Source: Asticcacaulis excentricus CB 48 (GTDB lineage: Bacteria > Pseudomonadota > Alphaproteobacteria > Caulobacterales > Caulobacteraceae). Taken from it: a stretch of 64,000 nt of DNA. The notes below the pieces were generated by a model, which worked only from the letters and a program-made list of their open reading frames with translations, did not search any database and was not told the DNA's origin. The DNA lies in NCBI RefSeq assembly GCF_000175215.2, contig NC_014816.1:1-64000 (forward strand). Direction: 5' to 3'. Numbering within the stretch: the first letter of the stretch is position 1; the number at the start of each line of letters is the position of its first letter. A program made the position numbers and the translations under genes. Of this stretch, positions 20,147 to 29,093 are shown in pieces.

Positions 20147-20806
20147 ATGACCACGCCGCTGATTTGCCCCTCGATTCTGGCCTCCGATTTTTCCAAACTT
20201 GGGGAGGAGGTGCGCGCCATCGACGCTGCCGGGGCCGACTGGATACATATTGATGTGATGGACGGGCATTTCGTGCCCAACCTGACCATCGGGCCGGATG
20301 TGGTGAAAAGCCTGCGCCCGCACACACAAAAGACCTTCGACGTGCATCTGATGGTGACGCCGGTCGATCCCTACCTTGAGGCCTTCCGCGCCGCCGGGGC
20401 TGACTATATGAGCGTCCATCCGGAATCGGGCCCGCACCTGCACCGCACACTGAAGCAGATCCGCCATCTGGGGGCCAAGGCCGGGGTGGTTCTCAACCCG
20501 GCCACGCCGCTCGACGGTCTGGAATGGATTATGGACGATCTCGACCTGATCTTGTTGATGAGCGTCAATCCGGGCTTTGGCGGCCAGAGCTTTATAGAAA
20601 GCCAGCTGCGCAAAATCGAAGCCGTACGCAAAAAGCTGGATGCACTGGGCCATCCCGCTGTGCTTCAGGTCGATGGAGGCGTGAACCTGCAAAACGCCGC
20701 CGCCTGCGTGGCTGCCGGGGCGACGGCTCTGGTCGCCGGCACCGCGGTCTTCAAGGGCGGGCCGGACGCCTACGCGGCCAATATCAAGTCGCTCAAGGGT
20801 CTCTGA
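20147..20806 (+). CDS. rpe: Ribulose-phosphate 3-epimerase
   Basis: Interconverts ribulose 5-phosphate and xylulose 5-phosphate in the pentose phosphate and Calvin pathways. The 219-residue barrel begins TTPLICPSILASDFSKLG and has the metal-ligand strands HIDVMDGHFVPN (about residues 35-46) and VHLMV, followed by MSVNPGFGGQSFI and QVDGGVNLQNA near the phosphate site, all family hallmarks. It starts nine bases after the rsmB stop and ends four bases before the next gene, so it sits inside a tight operon. Confidence 0.97.
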   Translation: MTTPLICPSILASDFSKLGEEVRAIDAAGADWIHIDVMDGHFVPNLTIGPDVVKSLRPHTQKTFDVHLMVTPVDPYLEAFRAAGADYMSVHPESGPHLHRTLKQIRHLGAKAGVVLNPATPLDGLEWIMDDLDLILLMSVNPGFGGQSFIESQLRKIEAVRKKLDALGHPAVLQVDGGVNLQNAAACVAAGATALVAGTAVFKGGPDAYAANIKSLKGL

Positions 20807-20810
20807 CCCG

Positions 20811-22544
20811 ATGCAGGTCTATGAGCAACCCATTGCCATAGCCGGTCATGCCGCGGTGCGCACCCCGTGGGCCAAGGTCGTGCGGGCGTGGGCGCGACGT
20901 CAGGCCGCCGCCGAAATCTTCGGGATGCCGGGCTATCGCCTGACCTTACGCGGCCCCGCCATCGACGGCTTTATCGCCGCCCCCCACGAAATCCGCCCGC
21001 CCAATCCGCATCTGGGCAAGGCCATGATGTCTGGTCGCTATAGCCTCGGGGGCGCGCGTATGAGCGTGCAGGGCACAGGCGACCCGTGGAACCGTCCCTC
21101 GCCCACCCGTGCCTTTGCCATCGAACTGCACCGCTTCTGCTGGCTGCGCCATCTGTTCACCCAGGGCGAGGATGGTGTGAAGGAGGGCTTGCGCCTGTTC
21201 CTTCTGTGGGAAAAGACCTTCCGCAAGTGGACGCCGTTTGCTTGGGATCAGGGGGTGCTGGCGCGCCGCCTGATCAACTTAAGCATCGTTGCGCGTCGCC
21301 TGTCGGCCTATACCTCCGAAGCCGAAGCCCACTGTCTGGCGCAATCCATGGCCGAACAGGCGCGCCATCTGTGGCGGCTGCCGAACAATCCCGCCTGGTA
21401 CGCACAAAAGGCGACTGCGCTGGTACTGGTCGGCTGCGTCCTGTCAGGACCTGCGGGCGACAAGCTGCGAGGCAAGGGGTTGCATATCCTGCCCAAGGCG
21501 CTGAAACGCACCATACTGCACGATGGCTCTCACGCCTCGCGCAGTGTGCAGGCCGGGCTGGAACTGCTCTACGACCTGCTGCTGATTGAAGACGCGCTGA
21601 ACCAGCGCGGTCTGGCCATTCCGGAATATCTCGAAACCGCCATCGAACGCCTCAGCCGATTTGTGCGCACCCTGTCGCATCCGGACGGTTCTCTGTGCGC
21701 CTTTCAGGGATCGGAGGCCCTTCTGGCCGAACAGGTCGCCCCCGCCCTGCTGCACGAAGAAAAGCGCCCTCTGGCCCCGGCTTCGCTGCCCGTATCTTTA
21801 GAGCACGGCCGCTATCAGCGGCTGGTCGGGCGCTCTCTGACCGTCTTTGTCGATACAGGCGAACCGCGCTTTGGGGCGCTGGGTTACGCGGCTTGCGACC
21901 ACCCGATGAATTTCGAAGTGTCGGGTGGACGCGACAAACTGTTTGTCACGCCGGGCTGGGCACCGGGACATTCCGACCACCACGAATTCCGCATTATCAA
22001 TGCCGCCAACACCCTGACACTGGGCGATCTGCCCATCCTCAGCCCGATCACAGGCCGCTTTGGGGAACTGCTGCATTTCGCCCTTGAGGGGCTGCGATAT
22101 CGCATCCGCAGCCGGCGCATCGAATCCGAAGACGCCGGCTCGCTGATTGAGATGGAACATGAAGGCTGGCGCCCCGTCTTCGGCATCAAGCATGAGCGCC
22201 GTCTCTATGTCGATCCGCGGCGCGACGAACTGCGCGGTGAGGAAAAGCTGATACCGGTAGAGCCAAAGAAGGAGCTGCCGGAACAGACCCCCTACGCCCT
22301 GCGCTTCGTTCTGCATCCCGAGGTTCAGGCCTCTCTGGCGCGCGACAAGCGCTCGATCCTGCTGCGCGGACCGGGTGGACGTGGCTGGTGGCTCAGGCAC
22401 GACGCGCGCGAGGTCAGCATCGAAGACTCGAGCGTCTTTGAACGTGGCCAGCCGCGCAAGTCGACGACGCTTGTGCTGCGCGGCACGCTCCGGCTGGCCA
22501 CGCCGCTACGCATTCGCTGGAAGCTGTCACCCGCAGAGGCCTAA
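20811..22544 (+). CDS. Heparinase II/III-fold protein, no signal peptide
   Basis: 577-residue protein with an N-terminal alpha-helical toroid (about residues 30-330, rich in Trp and Arg) and a C-terminal beta-sandwich of the Hepar_II_III type (about 345-570). The latter has CDHPMNFEVSGGRDKLFVTP near residues 362-381 and NAANTLTLGD, equivalents of the His/Asn-rich catalytic block. Family members cleave uronate-containing polysaccharides and are usually exported. This one has no signal peptide or lipobox, which suggests a cytosolic or unusually exported protein. The rsmB-rpe-heparinase-purH arrangement recurs in Caulobacter-like genomes as I recall; the role there is unknown. It begins four bases after rpe. 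Confidence 0.85.
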   Translation: MQVYEQPIAIAGHAAVRTPWAKVVRAWARRQAAAEIFGMPGYRLTLRGPAIDGFIAAPHEIRPPNPHLGKAMMSGRYSLGGARMSVQGTGDPWNRPSPTRAFAIELHRFCWLRHLFTQGEDGVKEGLRLFLLWEKTFRKWTPFAWDQGVLARRLINLSIVARRLSAYTSEAEAHCLAQSMAEQARHLWRLPNNPAWYAQKATALVLVGCVLSGPAGDKLRGKGLHILPKALKRTILHDGSHASRSVQAGLELLYDLLLIEDALNQRGLAIPEYLETAIERLSRFVRTLSHPDGSLCAFQGSEALLAEQVAPALLHEEKRPLAPASLPVSLEHGRYQRLVGRSLTVFVDTGEPRFGALGYAACDHPMNFEVSGGRDKLFVTPGWAPGHSDHHEFRIINAANTLTLGDLPILSPITGRFGELLHFALEGLRYRIRSRRIESEDAGSLIEMEHEGWRPVFGIKHERRLYVDPRRDELRGEEKLIPVEPKKELPEQTPYALRFVLHPEVQASLARDKRSILLRGPGGRGWWLRHDAREVSIEDSSVFERGQPRKSTTLVLRGTLRLATPLRIRWKLSPAEA

Positions 22545-22611
22545 GGTCTCGACTGACACAGAAACGGCTTAAACGTTTCATCTCGACACCTCACATTTTC
22601 CGTTACAAATG

Positions 22612-22646
22612 AAGGGGGATTGTGGGTTTTCTTTTGTGGCCCCCTT
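22612..22646 (+). promoter_or_regulatory. Hairpin in the purH leader
   Basis: Inverted repeat AAGGGGG / CCCCCTT (22612-22618 and 22640-22646) with a 21-nt T-rich loop, between the heparinase-like gene and purH. It could be a weak terminator or a leader structure. No known riboswitch is recognised here. Confidence 0.35.
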
Positions 22647-22692
22647 GTGTAAACCGCGCGCATCTTTCCCCTTCTTCTGTACGGATGCGCCC

Positions 22693-24297
22693 ATGCCCGC
22701 CGCCCCTGATTTTCCGCCTGCCCCTGATCTGGTTACACCCAAACGCGCGCTTATCTCCTTGTCTGACAAGACCGGTCTGATCGAAGTGGCGCAGGCTCTG
22801 GTGGCAGCGGGTGTCGAAATCATCTCGACCGGCGGGACGCGCGCCGCCATCGATAAGGCCGGAATTACCGTCAAAGACGTGTCAGACCTTACCCAATTTC
22901 CGGAAATGATGGATGGCCGCGTCAAGACCCTGCACCCTAAGGTGCATGGCGGGCTTCTGGCCTATCGCGACGCGCCGGATCACGCCAAGGCGCTGAGCGA
23001 TCATGATATCGCCCCTATCGACATCGTGTGGATCGACCTCTATCCCTTTGAAAACACAGTGGCTTCGGGCGGCGGTTTCGAAGCGGCCATTGAAAACATC
23101 GACATTGGCGGGCCGGCCATGATCCGGTCATCGGCTAAAAACCACCCCTATGTCGCCGTCTGCGTCGATAAGGCCGGGATAGACGAGGTGATCGCTGCTC
23201 TGCAGGACGCGGGTCAGACCTCTCTGTCTCTGCGTAAATCACTTGCCGCGCGAGCCTTTGCCCGCACCGCCGCATACGACAGCGCCGTCTCGACCTGGTT
23301 TGCCGCACAGTTGGGCGACAGCTATCCCCTGCGCAAGACCATTGCCGCAACGCGTCTGCAAACCATGCGTTATGGCGAAAACCCGCATCAGTCGGCCGCC
23401 TTCTACAAGACCGGCGAGGACCGTCCGGGCGTGGCCACCGCCAAACAGCTTCAGGGTAAAGAACTCAGCTACAATAACGTCGCCGACACCGATGCAGCGA
23501 TCGAACTGGTGGCTGAGTTTGAGCAACCCGCCTGCGTCATCGTCAAGCACGCCAATCCCTGCGGCGTGGCCGTCGGGCCGGACCTGCTTACCGCCTATAA
23601 GCGCGCGCTGGAATGCGATGATGTCTCGGCCTTTGGCGGTATTGTGGCGCTCAACCGCAAGCTGGACGCCGCCACGGCGGAAAAGATCGTCGAGATCTTC
23701 ACCGAGGTCATCGTCGCCCCCGAAGCCGACGACGAGGCCCTGGAGATTGTGAAGGCCAAGAAGAATCTGCGCCTGCTGGTTACCGGTTCCCTGCCCGATC
23801 CTCTGTCGGGTGGTCAGGTGTTCCGCAGCGTGGCGGGCGGGCTTCTGGTGCAGTCGCGCGACACAGCGCGCATCACCGCCGCCGACCTTAAGATCGTCAC
23901 GAAGCGTCAGCCGACCCCGACCGAGATCCAGGACATGTTGTTTGCCTTCACTGTCGCCAAGCACGTCAAGTCGAACGCCATCGTCTATGCCAAGGACGGC
24001 CGCACGGCGGGCATCGGGGCCGGCCAGATGAACCGCCGCGACTCCGCGCGCATCGCGGCCCTACGCGCGCAGGAAGCGGCCGAGAAAATAGGTCTGAGCG
24101 AGTCTCTGGCTAAGGGCTCAGCCTGTGCGTCGGAAGCCTTCTTCCCCTTCCCGGACGGCCTGCTTGAAGCGGCTGCCGCCGGGGCAACAGCGGTGATCCA
24201 GCCGGGCGGTTCGATCAAGGATGCCGACGTCATTGCCGCCGCCGACGAGGCGGGCCTGACCATGGCGTTTACCGGTGTCCGCGTCTTCCGGCACTAG
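22693..24297 (+). CDS. purH: Bifunctional AICAR transformylase / IMP cyclohydrolase
   Basis: Catalyses the last two steps of IMP synthesis. The N-terminal cyclohydrolase domain (about residues 15-210) has RALISLSDKTGLIEVAQAL and GRVKTLHPKVHGGLL. The C-terminal transformylase domain shows RYGENPHQSAAFY, KHANPCGVA and the final region QPGGSIKDADVI and MAFTGVRVFRH. The length of 534 residues is standard. The start at 22693 (MPAAPDFPP) fits alphaproteobacterial relatives; an in-frame ATG at 22609 would add 28 unlike residues. It closes the rsmB-rpe-heparinase-purH run and is followed by a strong hairpin. Confidence 0.97.
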   Translation: MPAAPDFPPAPDLVTPKRALISLSDKTGLIEVAQALVAAGVEIISTGGTRAAIDKAGITVKDVSDLTQFPEMMDGRVKTLHPKVHGGLLAYRDAPDHAKALSDHDIAPIDIVWIDLYPFENTVASGGGFEAAIENIDIGGPAMIRSSAKNHPYVAVCVDKAGIDEVIAALQDAGQTSLSLRKSLAARAFARTAAYDSAVSTWFAAQLGDSYPLRKTIAATRLQTMRYGENPHQSAAFYKTGEDRPGVATAKQLQGKELSYNNVADTDAAIELVAEFEQPACVIVKHANPCGVAVGPDLLTAYKRALECDDVSAFGGIVALNRKLDAATAEKIVEIFTEVIVAPEADDEALEIVKAKKNLRLLVTGSLPDPLSGGQVFRSVAGGLLVQSRDTARITAADLKIVTKRQPTPTEIQDMLFAFTVAKHVKSNAIVYAKDGRTAGIGAGQMNRRDSARIAALRAQEAAEKIGLSESLAKGSACASEAFFPFPDGLLEAAAAGATAVIQPGGSIKDADVIAAADEAGLTMAFTGVRVFRH

Positions 24298-24305
24298 GAG
24301 GCGCT

Positions 24306-24329
24306 TCCTCCCCTCTCCGCAGGGGAGGA
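24306..24329. repeat. CCTCCCC hairpin after purH
   Basis: Perfect 9-bp arms TCCTCCCCT / AGGGGAGGA (24306-24314, 24321-24329) with loop CTCCGC, nine bases after the purH stop. There is no T run, so termination is uncertain. A similar hairpin with the same CCTCCCC/GGGGAGG core follows grpE at 62666-62689. Confidence 0.6.
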
Positions 24330-24389
24330 TGTACAAAGTCATAACGCGTGGTATCTATCCCTCGGGGACGCATTTCCGAGGGATATTTC

Positions 24390-25184
24390 ATGCCTGAGAC
24401 CCTGGCTGAGCGATGGGCACGCCTGTCGCCGTGTACCGAGGCGTTTGGACCAGCCGATGCCTTACCACGCCCGGCCCTGATCCTGTTCCACGGCTGCGGC
24501 GGCGTGCGCCCGCACATCTATCACTATGCCGAAGCCGCTGCCGCCATCGGTGTGCGGGCCTATGTCGTCGATTCCCTCAAGGCGCGCGGCTGGGGGCGGT
24601 CGCACGGCGTGTCACTGGTATGTACAGGTCTGGCCCTGCAAGGCTATGAGCGTTCCGGCGACGTATTGGCCGCAATCAAGGGCATTTCGGCCCTGCCTGA
24701 AGTTATTTCGGATCACATCGTACTGTCGGGCTGGAGCCATGGTGGCTGGTCGATCATGGACCTGATGACGCAACCGCTCACAAGGCCCGGTGAAGCCAGG
24801 CTGGCCGATCCCGACCCCGCCCTGATCGAGCATGTGCGCGGCCTTTTCCTCGTCTATCCCTATATCAGCTTCCCGGCGCGCAGCCTGCGTCATCCGTGGC
24901 TCTACCGTCCCCGCACTCGCGTTGCGCTGGCGCGCAAGGACCATCTGACCCCCTATGCCCGCGCTGTTTCGGTGCTGGATCGGCTAAAGGCTGATGGCCT
25001 GCCGGTTGATGTTCTCAGCTTTGACGCCACCCACGCCTATGATGAGGAAAGCTTCGGCGGTCTAAACCCTATGCATCACGATCAAACGGCGGTGGACGGC
25101 ACCACCGAAGGCCTGCTTGCCTTCCTGCGCGAGGTGTTTGAGATGGAGGTCCCCGCTCCGGCTCAGGCCGCTGCGGTTGGCTGA
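24390..25184 (+). CDS. Alpha/beta hydrolase, dienelactone hydrolase-like, copy A
   Basis: 264-residue alpha/beta hydrolase. After a short lead come the strand and oxyanion segment LILFHGCGGVRPHI (about residues 27-40), the nucleophile elbow GWSHGGWS with Ser116, a candidate acidic residue in ARKDHLTPYA and the catalytic histidine in DATHAYDEES. No signal peptide, so it is cytosolic. The start at 24390 has GAGGG nine bases upstream. The next gene is a paralogue that overlaps it by one base, so the two arose by tandem duplication and are coupled. The substrate is unknown; an esterase or dienelactone hydrolase-like activity is only a family-level guess. Confidence 0.8.
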   Translation: MPETLAERWARLSPCTEAFGPADALPRPALILFHGCGGVRPHIYHYAEAAAAIGVRAYVVDSLKARGWGRSHGVSLVCTGLALQGYERSGDVLAAIKGISALPEVISDHIVLSGWSHGGWSIMDLMTQPLTRPGEARLADPDPALIEHVRGLFLVYPYISFPARSLRHPWLYRPRTRVALARKDHLTPYARAVSVLDRLKADGLPVDVLSFDATHAYDEESFGGLNPMHHDQTAVDGTTEGLLAFLREVFEMEVPAPAQAAAVG

Positions 25185-25930
25185 TGGACAGCCTGCAACA
25201 GCGGTTTGAGCGCTTATGGCCGCACGTTACGGTGCACGGCGCGCCCGATTCTGTGCCGCGCCTGACCGTCGTGCTGTTTCATGGCTGCGGCGGCGTTGGG
25301 AGAAATATCACCCTGTTTGCCGACTACGCCGTCTCACTGGGCCTGAGAGCCGTGATCGTTGATTCCTACGCTCCGCGCGGCATGAAGCGGCGCCTGGCGG
25401 CCTTTCTGGCCTGCAATGGGCTGTGGCTGAGAGGCTATACACGCTCCGGCGACGTGCTGGCCATGCTATGGGGCCTGTCGCAACGGCCTGAGGTGAACGG
25501 CATTCTGCTCTGCGGCTGGAGTCACGGCGCATGGGCGATCATGGACCTGATGACCCAGTCCCTAAACCGCGCCGGTGAAGCGCGGCTCAGCGACCCCAGT
25601 GGGGAACCTCTGACACAGGTGCGCGGCTTGTTTCTGATGTACCCCTATGTCAACTTTCTGGCGCGCTCAAAGAGCCAGGCGTGGCGGCGGCAAATCCCGA
25701 CCCTGATGGTCATTGCCCTCAAGGATCATCTGGCGCGCTTCAGTCTATCTTTGAAGGCCGTGCGTCGCCTGCGGTCTCAAGGCGTGCCGCTGGAGACAGT
25801 CGTCGTCGATTCCACCCACGCTTTTGATGAGTTGGGGGCCGACCGCTTCGGTTTCATGAAATACGACCCGCAATCGGTGTCCACCGTGCGGGCCGCTTTT
25901 GCCGAGTTTGTCTCTAAATTTAAATCTTAG
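25184..25930 (+). CDS. Alpha/beta hydrolase, dienelactone hydrolase-like, copy B
   Basis: 248-residue paralogue of the preceding gene: shared blocks include VLFHGCGGV, YTRSGDVLA, GWSHGAWAIMDLMTQ (nucleophile Ser113) and RGLFLMYPYVNF, with the catalytic His in DSTHAFDELG. Residues that differ sit mostly around the entrance (copy A has GWGRSHGV, copy B GMKRRLAA), hinting at different substrates. The ATG overlaps the stop of copy A (TGATG). The stop overlaps the convergent PCuAC gene: the four bases TTAG at 25927-25930 hold both stop codons. Confidence 0.8.
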   Translation: MDSLQQRFERLWPHVTVHGAPDSVPRLTVVLFHGCGGVGRNITLFADYAVSLGLRAVIVDSYAPRGMKRRLAAFLACNGLWLRGYTRSGDVLAMLWGLSQRPEVNGILLCGWSHGAWAIMDLMTQSLNRAGEARLSDPSGEPLTQVRGLFLMYPYVNFLARSKSQAWRRQIPTLMVIALKDHLARFSLSLKAVRRLRSQGVPLETVVVDSTHAFDELGADRFGFMKYDPQSVSTVRAAFAEFVSKFKS

Positions 25931-26484
25931 TGCCCGCTGTGTTCCGTCGCCCCCGATAGAGGCGCGTTCGACACAGGGGCCTCGATCTTCACCGCCCCGG
26001 CCTTGGCGAAGTTGAGCGTCAGGCTGAGCGTTTCGCCATCGGCGGGACGGGTTTTAAGCCCCATCAGCATGATGTGATTGCCGCCAGGTTTCAACTCCAG
26101 CGTCTGACCCGCCTTGACCTCAAAGCCTTCCGGCACGGGCGACATCATCATCTTGTCGCCGTCCATCTTCATGGTGTGCAACTCGACCTTTTCGGCGCAG
26201 TCACAGGCCACCGAGACCAGACGGTCGTCGTCCTTGCCGATATTCTTAACGGTGACATAGCCGCCCGTATTGGGGTTTTGCCCGAGCGCCGCGCGCACCG
26301 CATAGTGCGACAGCTCAAGCCCACTTTCGGTCTTAACACCATCGACATCGGACTTGGTCTTTACCGTGGTGACGCCGTGGGATTCCGTTTCGGTCTTGAC
26401 CTCCGCGGTCGAATGACCACCGTCACAGCCCGCCAGAGCGCCCAGAGACAGCGCCGCTAAAGACAGAATGAAAAACTTACGCAT
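25927..26484 (-). CDS. PCu(A)C-type copper chaperone lipoprotein
   Basis: Periplasmic copper(I)-binding protein that, in the family, delivers copper to cytochrome oxidase. The 185-residue precursor has a lipoprotein signal ending in LGALAGC (lipobox Cys near residue 19), an acidic/Thr-rich linker with repeated TVKTKSDVDGVKTESG-like sequence, then the PCuAC domain. The domain has the copper ligands as LHTMKMDGDKMMM and, after about 25 residues, GNHIMLMG, matching H(M)x10Mx21HxM. The tail SGATEHSGH adds two histidines. GGAGGATATC precedes the ATG at 26484; the upstream in-frame extension overlaps trpS and is rejected. It is last in the murJ-trpS run. Confidence 0.88.
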   Translation of the reverse strand: MRKFFILSLAALSLGALAGCDGGHSTAEVKTETESHGVTTVKTKSDVDGVKTESGLELSHYAVRAALGQNPNTGGYVTVKNIGKDDDRLVSVACDCAEKVELHTMKMDGDKMMMSPVPEGFEVKAGQTLELKPGGNHIMLMGLKTRPADGETLSLTLNFAKAGAVKIEAPVSNAPLSGATEHSGH

Positions 26485-26498
26485 GATATCCTCCCGGT

Positions 26499-27494
26499 TT
26501 AGCCCCACAATCCCACGATCTTCTTGACGTCCCGGACGACCGGTTCCGCCGCCGCCTCGGCCGCTTCGGCCCCCAGTTTGAGCACGCGGTCGACCTCTGC
26601 CGGATCATTCAATAACCCACGAAGGCGCTCGGAGATAGGCGACATCTTGTCCACCACCACCTCCGCCAGCGCCGGCTTGAACGCGCCAAAGCCCTTGCCA
26701 CCGAAGTCGTTGAGCACGTCCTGCACCGATACCCCAGCCAGAGCGGCATAGATACCGACCAGGTTCTTAGCTTCAGGGCGTTCCGCCAGACCGGCCTCCT
26801 CGGTTGGTAACACCTCGGCGTCAGACTTGGCCTTCTTGATCTTCGAAGCGATTGTGTCGGCGTCGTCAGTCAGATTGATGCGCGAATTGTCCGAGGGGTC
26901 GGACTTAGACATCTTGGCCAGTCCGTCACGCAAAGACATGATGCGCGCACCTGGGCCCTGATACAGCGTGTCCGGTAGCGGGAAGTACTCCACCTTATAG
27001 TCGTGGTTGAACTTCTTGGCCACATCGCGGGTCAGCTCAAGGTGCTGACGCTGATCCTCGCCCACCGGTACATGGGTCGCTTTATAGAGCAGAATGTCAG
27101 CGGCCTGAAGCACCGGATAGGTGTAAAGGCCGATCGAGGCGCGTTCCTTATCCTTGCCTGCCTTGTCCTTAAACTGCGTCATGCGGTCGAGCCAGCCCAG
27201 ACGCGCGACGCAGTTGAAAATCCAAGCGAGCTCCGTATGCGCGCGCACCGCCGATTGCGGAAAGATAGCCGACTTTACCGGGTCCACACCCGCCGCCAGA
27301 TAACAGGCGGCGATTTCGCGCGTCTGCGACAGCAGCTTTTCGGGGTCCTGCCAGACGGTGATCGCGTGCAGATCGGCAATCATGTAGAAGCGCGTGGCCT
27401 CAAGGGACTGCATATCGGCAAACTTTTTAAGCGCGCCGAGATAGTTGCCGAGATGAAGCGAACCGGATGCCTGAATACCGGACAAAATACGCAT
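26499..27494 (-). CDS. trpS: Tryptophanyl-tRNA synthetase
   Basis: Class I aminoacyl-tRNA synthetase charging tRNA(Trp). The 331-residue protein begins MRILSGIQASGSLHLGNYLG with the HIGH-type signature LHLGN (residues 13-17) and has the KMSKS loop as KMSKSDPSDN (about residues 192-201). The length is normal for bacterial TrpS. It starts 12 bases after the murJ stop and ends 14 bases before the PCuAC start, so the three are probably one operon. Confidence 0.97.
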   Translation of the reverse strand: MRILSGIQASGSLHLGNYLGALKKFADMQSLEATRFYMIADLHAITVWQDPEKLLSQTREIAACYLAAGVDPVKSAIFPQSAVRAHTELAWIFNCVARLGWLDRMTQFKDKAGKDKERASIGLYTYPVLQAADILLYKATHVPVGEDQRQHLELTRDVAKKFNHDYKVEYFPLPDTLYQGPGARIMSLRDGLAKMSKSDPSDNSRINLTDDADTIASKIKKAKSDAEVLPTEEAGLAERPEAKNLVGIYAALAGVSVQDVLNDFGGKGFGAFKPALAEVVVDKMSPISERLRGLLNDPAEVDRVLKLGAEAAEAAAEPVVRDVKKIVGLWG

Positions 27495-27506
27495 GTGTGG
27501 ACCTTC

Positions 27507-29093
27507 TTACCCCTTACGCAGGGCTTTCTTGATGTCGGACGGGCGGACGGCCCGTGTTGCGAACAGAAGGGCGATATAAACGAAAAGTCCGACGAGACAA
27601 ACGCCCACAATGGCGATTTCCTTGGTCAGATGATGCGTCAGGGGGTGCAGAACCCCTTCAATCAGGCCGCGGTAATGCGAGGCGAGCGCACAGAAGCCCC
27701 CCATCAGTACCCCCGCCATAATGACCTTAAGGAGGCCTGCCGCCGCCTTTGGGCCCAGCGACCACGTCTTGCGGCGGTTCAGCGTCCACCACATCAGGCC
27801 GACATTGACCCAAGACGCCGCCGAGGTACCGATGGCAAGACCCGCTACGCCGATCAGCGGGAACAGGGTCAGGCCACAGGCCAGATTGACCACAACCGAC
27901 ACCATGGCGAACTTCATCGGCCCATAGGTGTCTTTGCGCGCAAAAAAGGCCGGGGTGAGCACGCGCGCCAGCACGAAAGCCGGCACACCCCAGCCATAAT
28001 GGAGCAAAGCACGAGCGGTTTCCTGCGCGTCGTGCAGAAGGAACTCACCGCGCGTATAGAGGCCATCGATCAGGAAGAAGGGCATGGCGATCAGCGCGGC
28101 CGCCGCGGGCAGGGTCAGGGCCATGGCAAACAAAACGGCATCATCCATCACGGTTTGCGAGCGCTCCGTATCGCCGGATTGCACCGCCCGTGACAGAGTA
28201 GGCAAAAGCGCGACACCGATGGCCACCCCAACCAGCCCCAGCGGCAACTGATAGAGCCGGTCGGCGACGCTCAGCCAGGTGCGCGCCCCGTTAACGCCCG
28301 AGGCCAGGAGCGAGGAGACGAAGACGTTAATCTGCGTGGCTGCAGCAGCCAGAGCACCGGGCACTGCCAGCAAAAGCAGACCGCGCATTTGCGGCGTCAG
28401 CTTCGGCCATACAAACCCGATGCGCGCACCCGTCTTGTGGCAGCCCCAGACAAGCAGCGCCGCCTGCGCCACACCGGCGGCCAAAACCCCGATGGCCGCC
28501 AGATAAGAGGCCTGCACCGGGTTTTTGCCAAACCAAACGAAGACCAGCATGAACAGATTGAGCAGGGTCGGCACAAAGGCCGATAGGGCAAAGCGCCCGC
28601 GTGCATTAAGGACCCCGGATAAAAGCGCTACCATGGTCATGCACGGCAGATAGGGCATGGTGATCTGTGTCAGGATGATAGTCAGGCGCATCTTCGCCGG
28701 ATCGTCAGCATAACCATGCGAAAATACGGCCATCACCTGTGGCATGAAGATCATCGCAAGCGCGCTCAGCACAATCGCAATCATGGTCATTGTGGCCATG
28801 GCGTCACGCGCCAGCCGGTCAGCGGCTTCGGGGCCTTCCTTTTCCAGCGCCGCCGAATAGGCCGGAACAAAGGCGGCGGTAAAGGCGCCTTCGGCAAAAA
28901 TGCGACGAAACAGGTTGGGGAAGGTCAGCGCCGTGGCATAGGCATCAGCGGCGATATTGCCGGAGGCCCCCATGACGGCGGTAATGACCAGGTCGCGGGC
29001 AAAGCCCATAACGCGACTGACCAGGGTCATACCGCCGAAGACAAGCGAGGAACGCACAACGCTGGTGGGTTTCGACCCGGTTTCCTGAGACAC
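27507..29093 (-). CDS. murJ: Lipid II flippase MurJ (MviN)
   Basis: MOP-superfamily transporter that moves the peptidoglycan precursor lipid II across the inner membrane. The 528-residue protein has about 14 hydrophobic segments. The N-terminal region RSSLVFGGMTLVSRVMGFARDL (residues 14-35) is the characteristic opening, followed by FRRIFAEGAFTAAFVPAYS, with an essential basic residue expected in this cavity lining. A charged SKPTSVV tail precedes it. It is first in a leftward run with trpS and the copper chaperone; nothing lies upstream for 440 bases except the toxin-antitoxin cluster on the other strand. Confidence 0.95.
   Translation of the reverse strand: MSQETGSKPTSVVRSSLVFGGMTLVSRVMGFARDLVITAVMGASGNIAADAYATALTFPNLFRRIFAEGAFTAAFVPAYSAALEKEGPEAADRLARDAMATMTMIAIVLSALAMIFMPQVMAVFSHGYADDPAKMRLTIILTQITMPYLPCMTMVALLSGVLNARGRFALSAFVPTLLNLFMLVFVWFGKNPVQASYLAAIGVLAAGVAQAALLVWGCHKTGARIGFVWPKLTPQMRGLLLLAVPGALAAAATQINVFVSSLLASGVNGARTWLSVADRLYQLPLGLVGVAIGVALLPTLSRAVQSGDTERSQTVMDDAVLFAMALTLPAAAALIAMPFFLIDGLYTRGEFLLHDAQETARALLHYGWGVPAFVLARVLTPAFFARKDTYGPMKFAMVSVVVNLACGLTLFPLIGVAGLAIGTSAASWVNVGLMWWTLNRRKTWSLGPKAAAGLLKVIMAGVLMGGFCALASHYRGLIEGVLHPLTHHLTKEIAIVGVCLVGLFVYIALLFATRAVRPSDIKKALRKG

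Noticed and set aside
27003..28193. 396-codon open frame on the plus strand
   Set aside because: Antisense to trpS and murJ; no recognisable domain.
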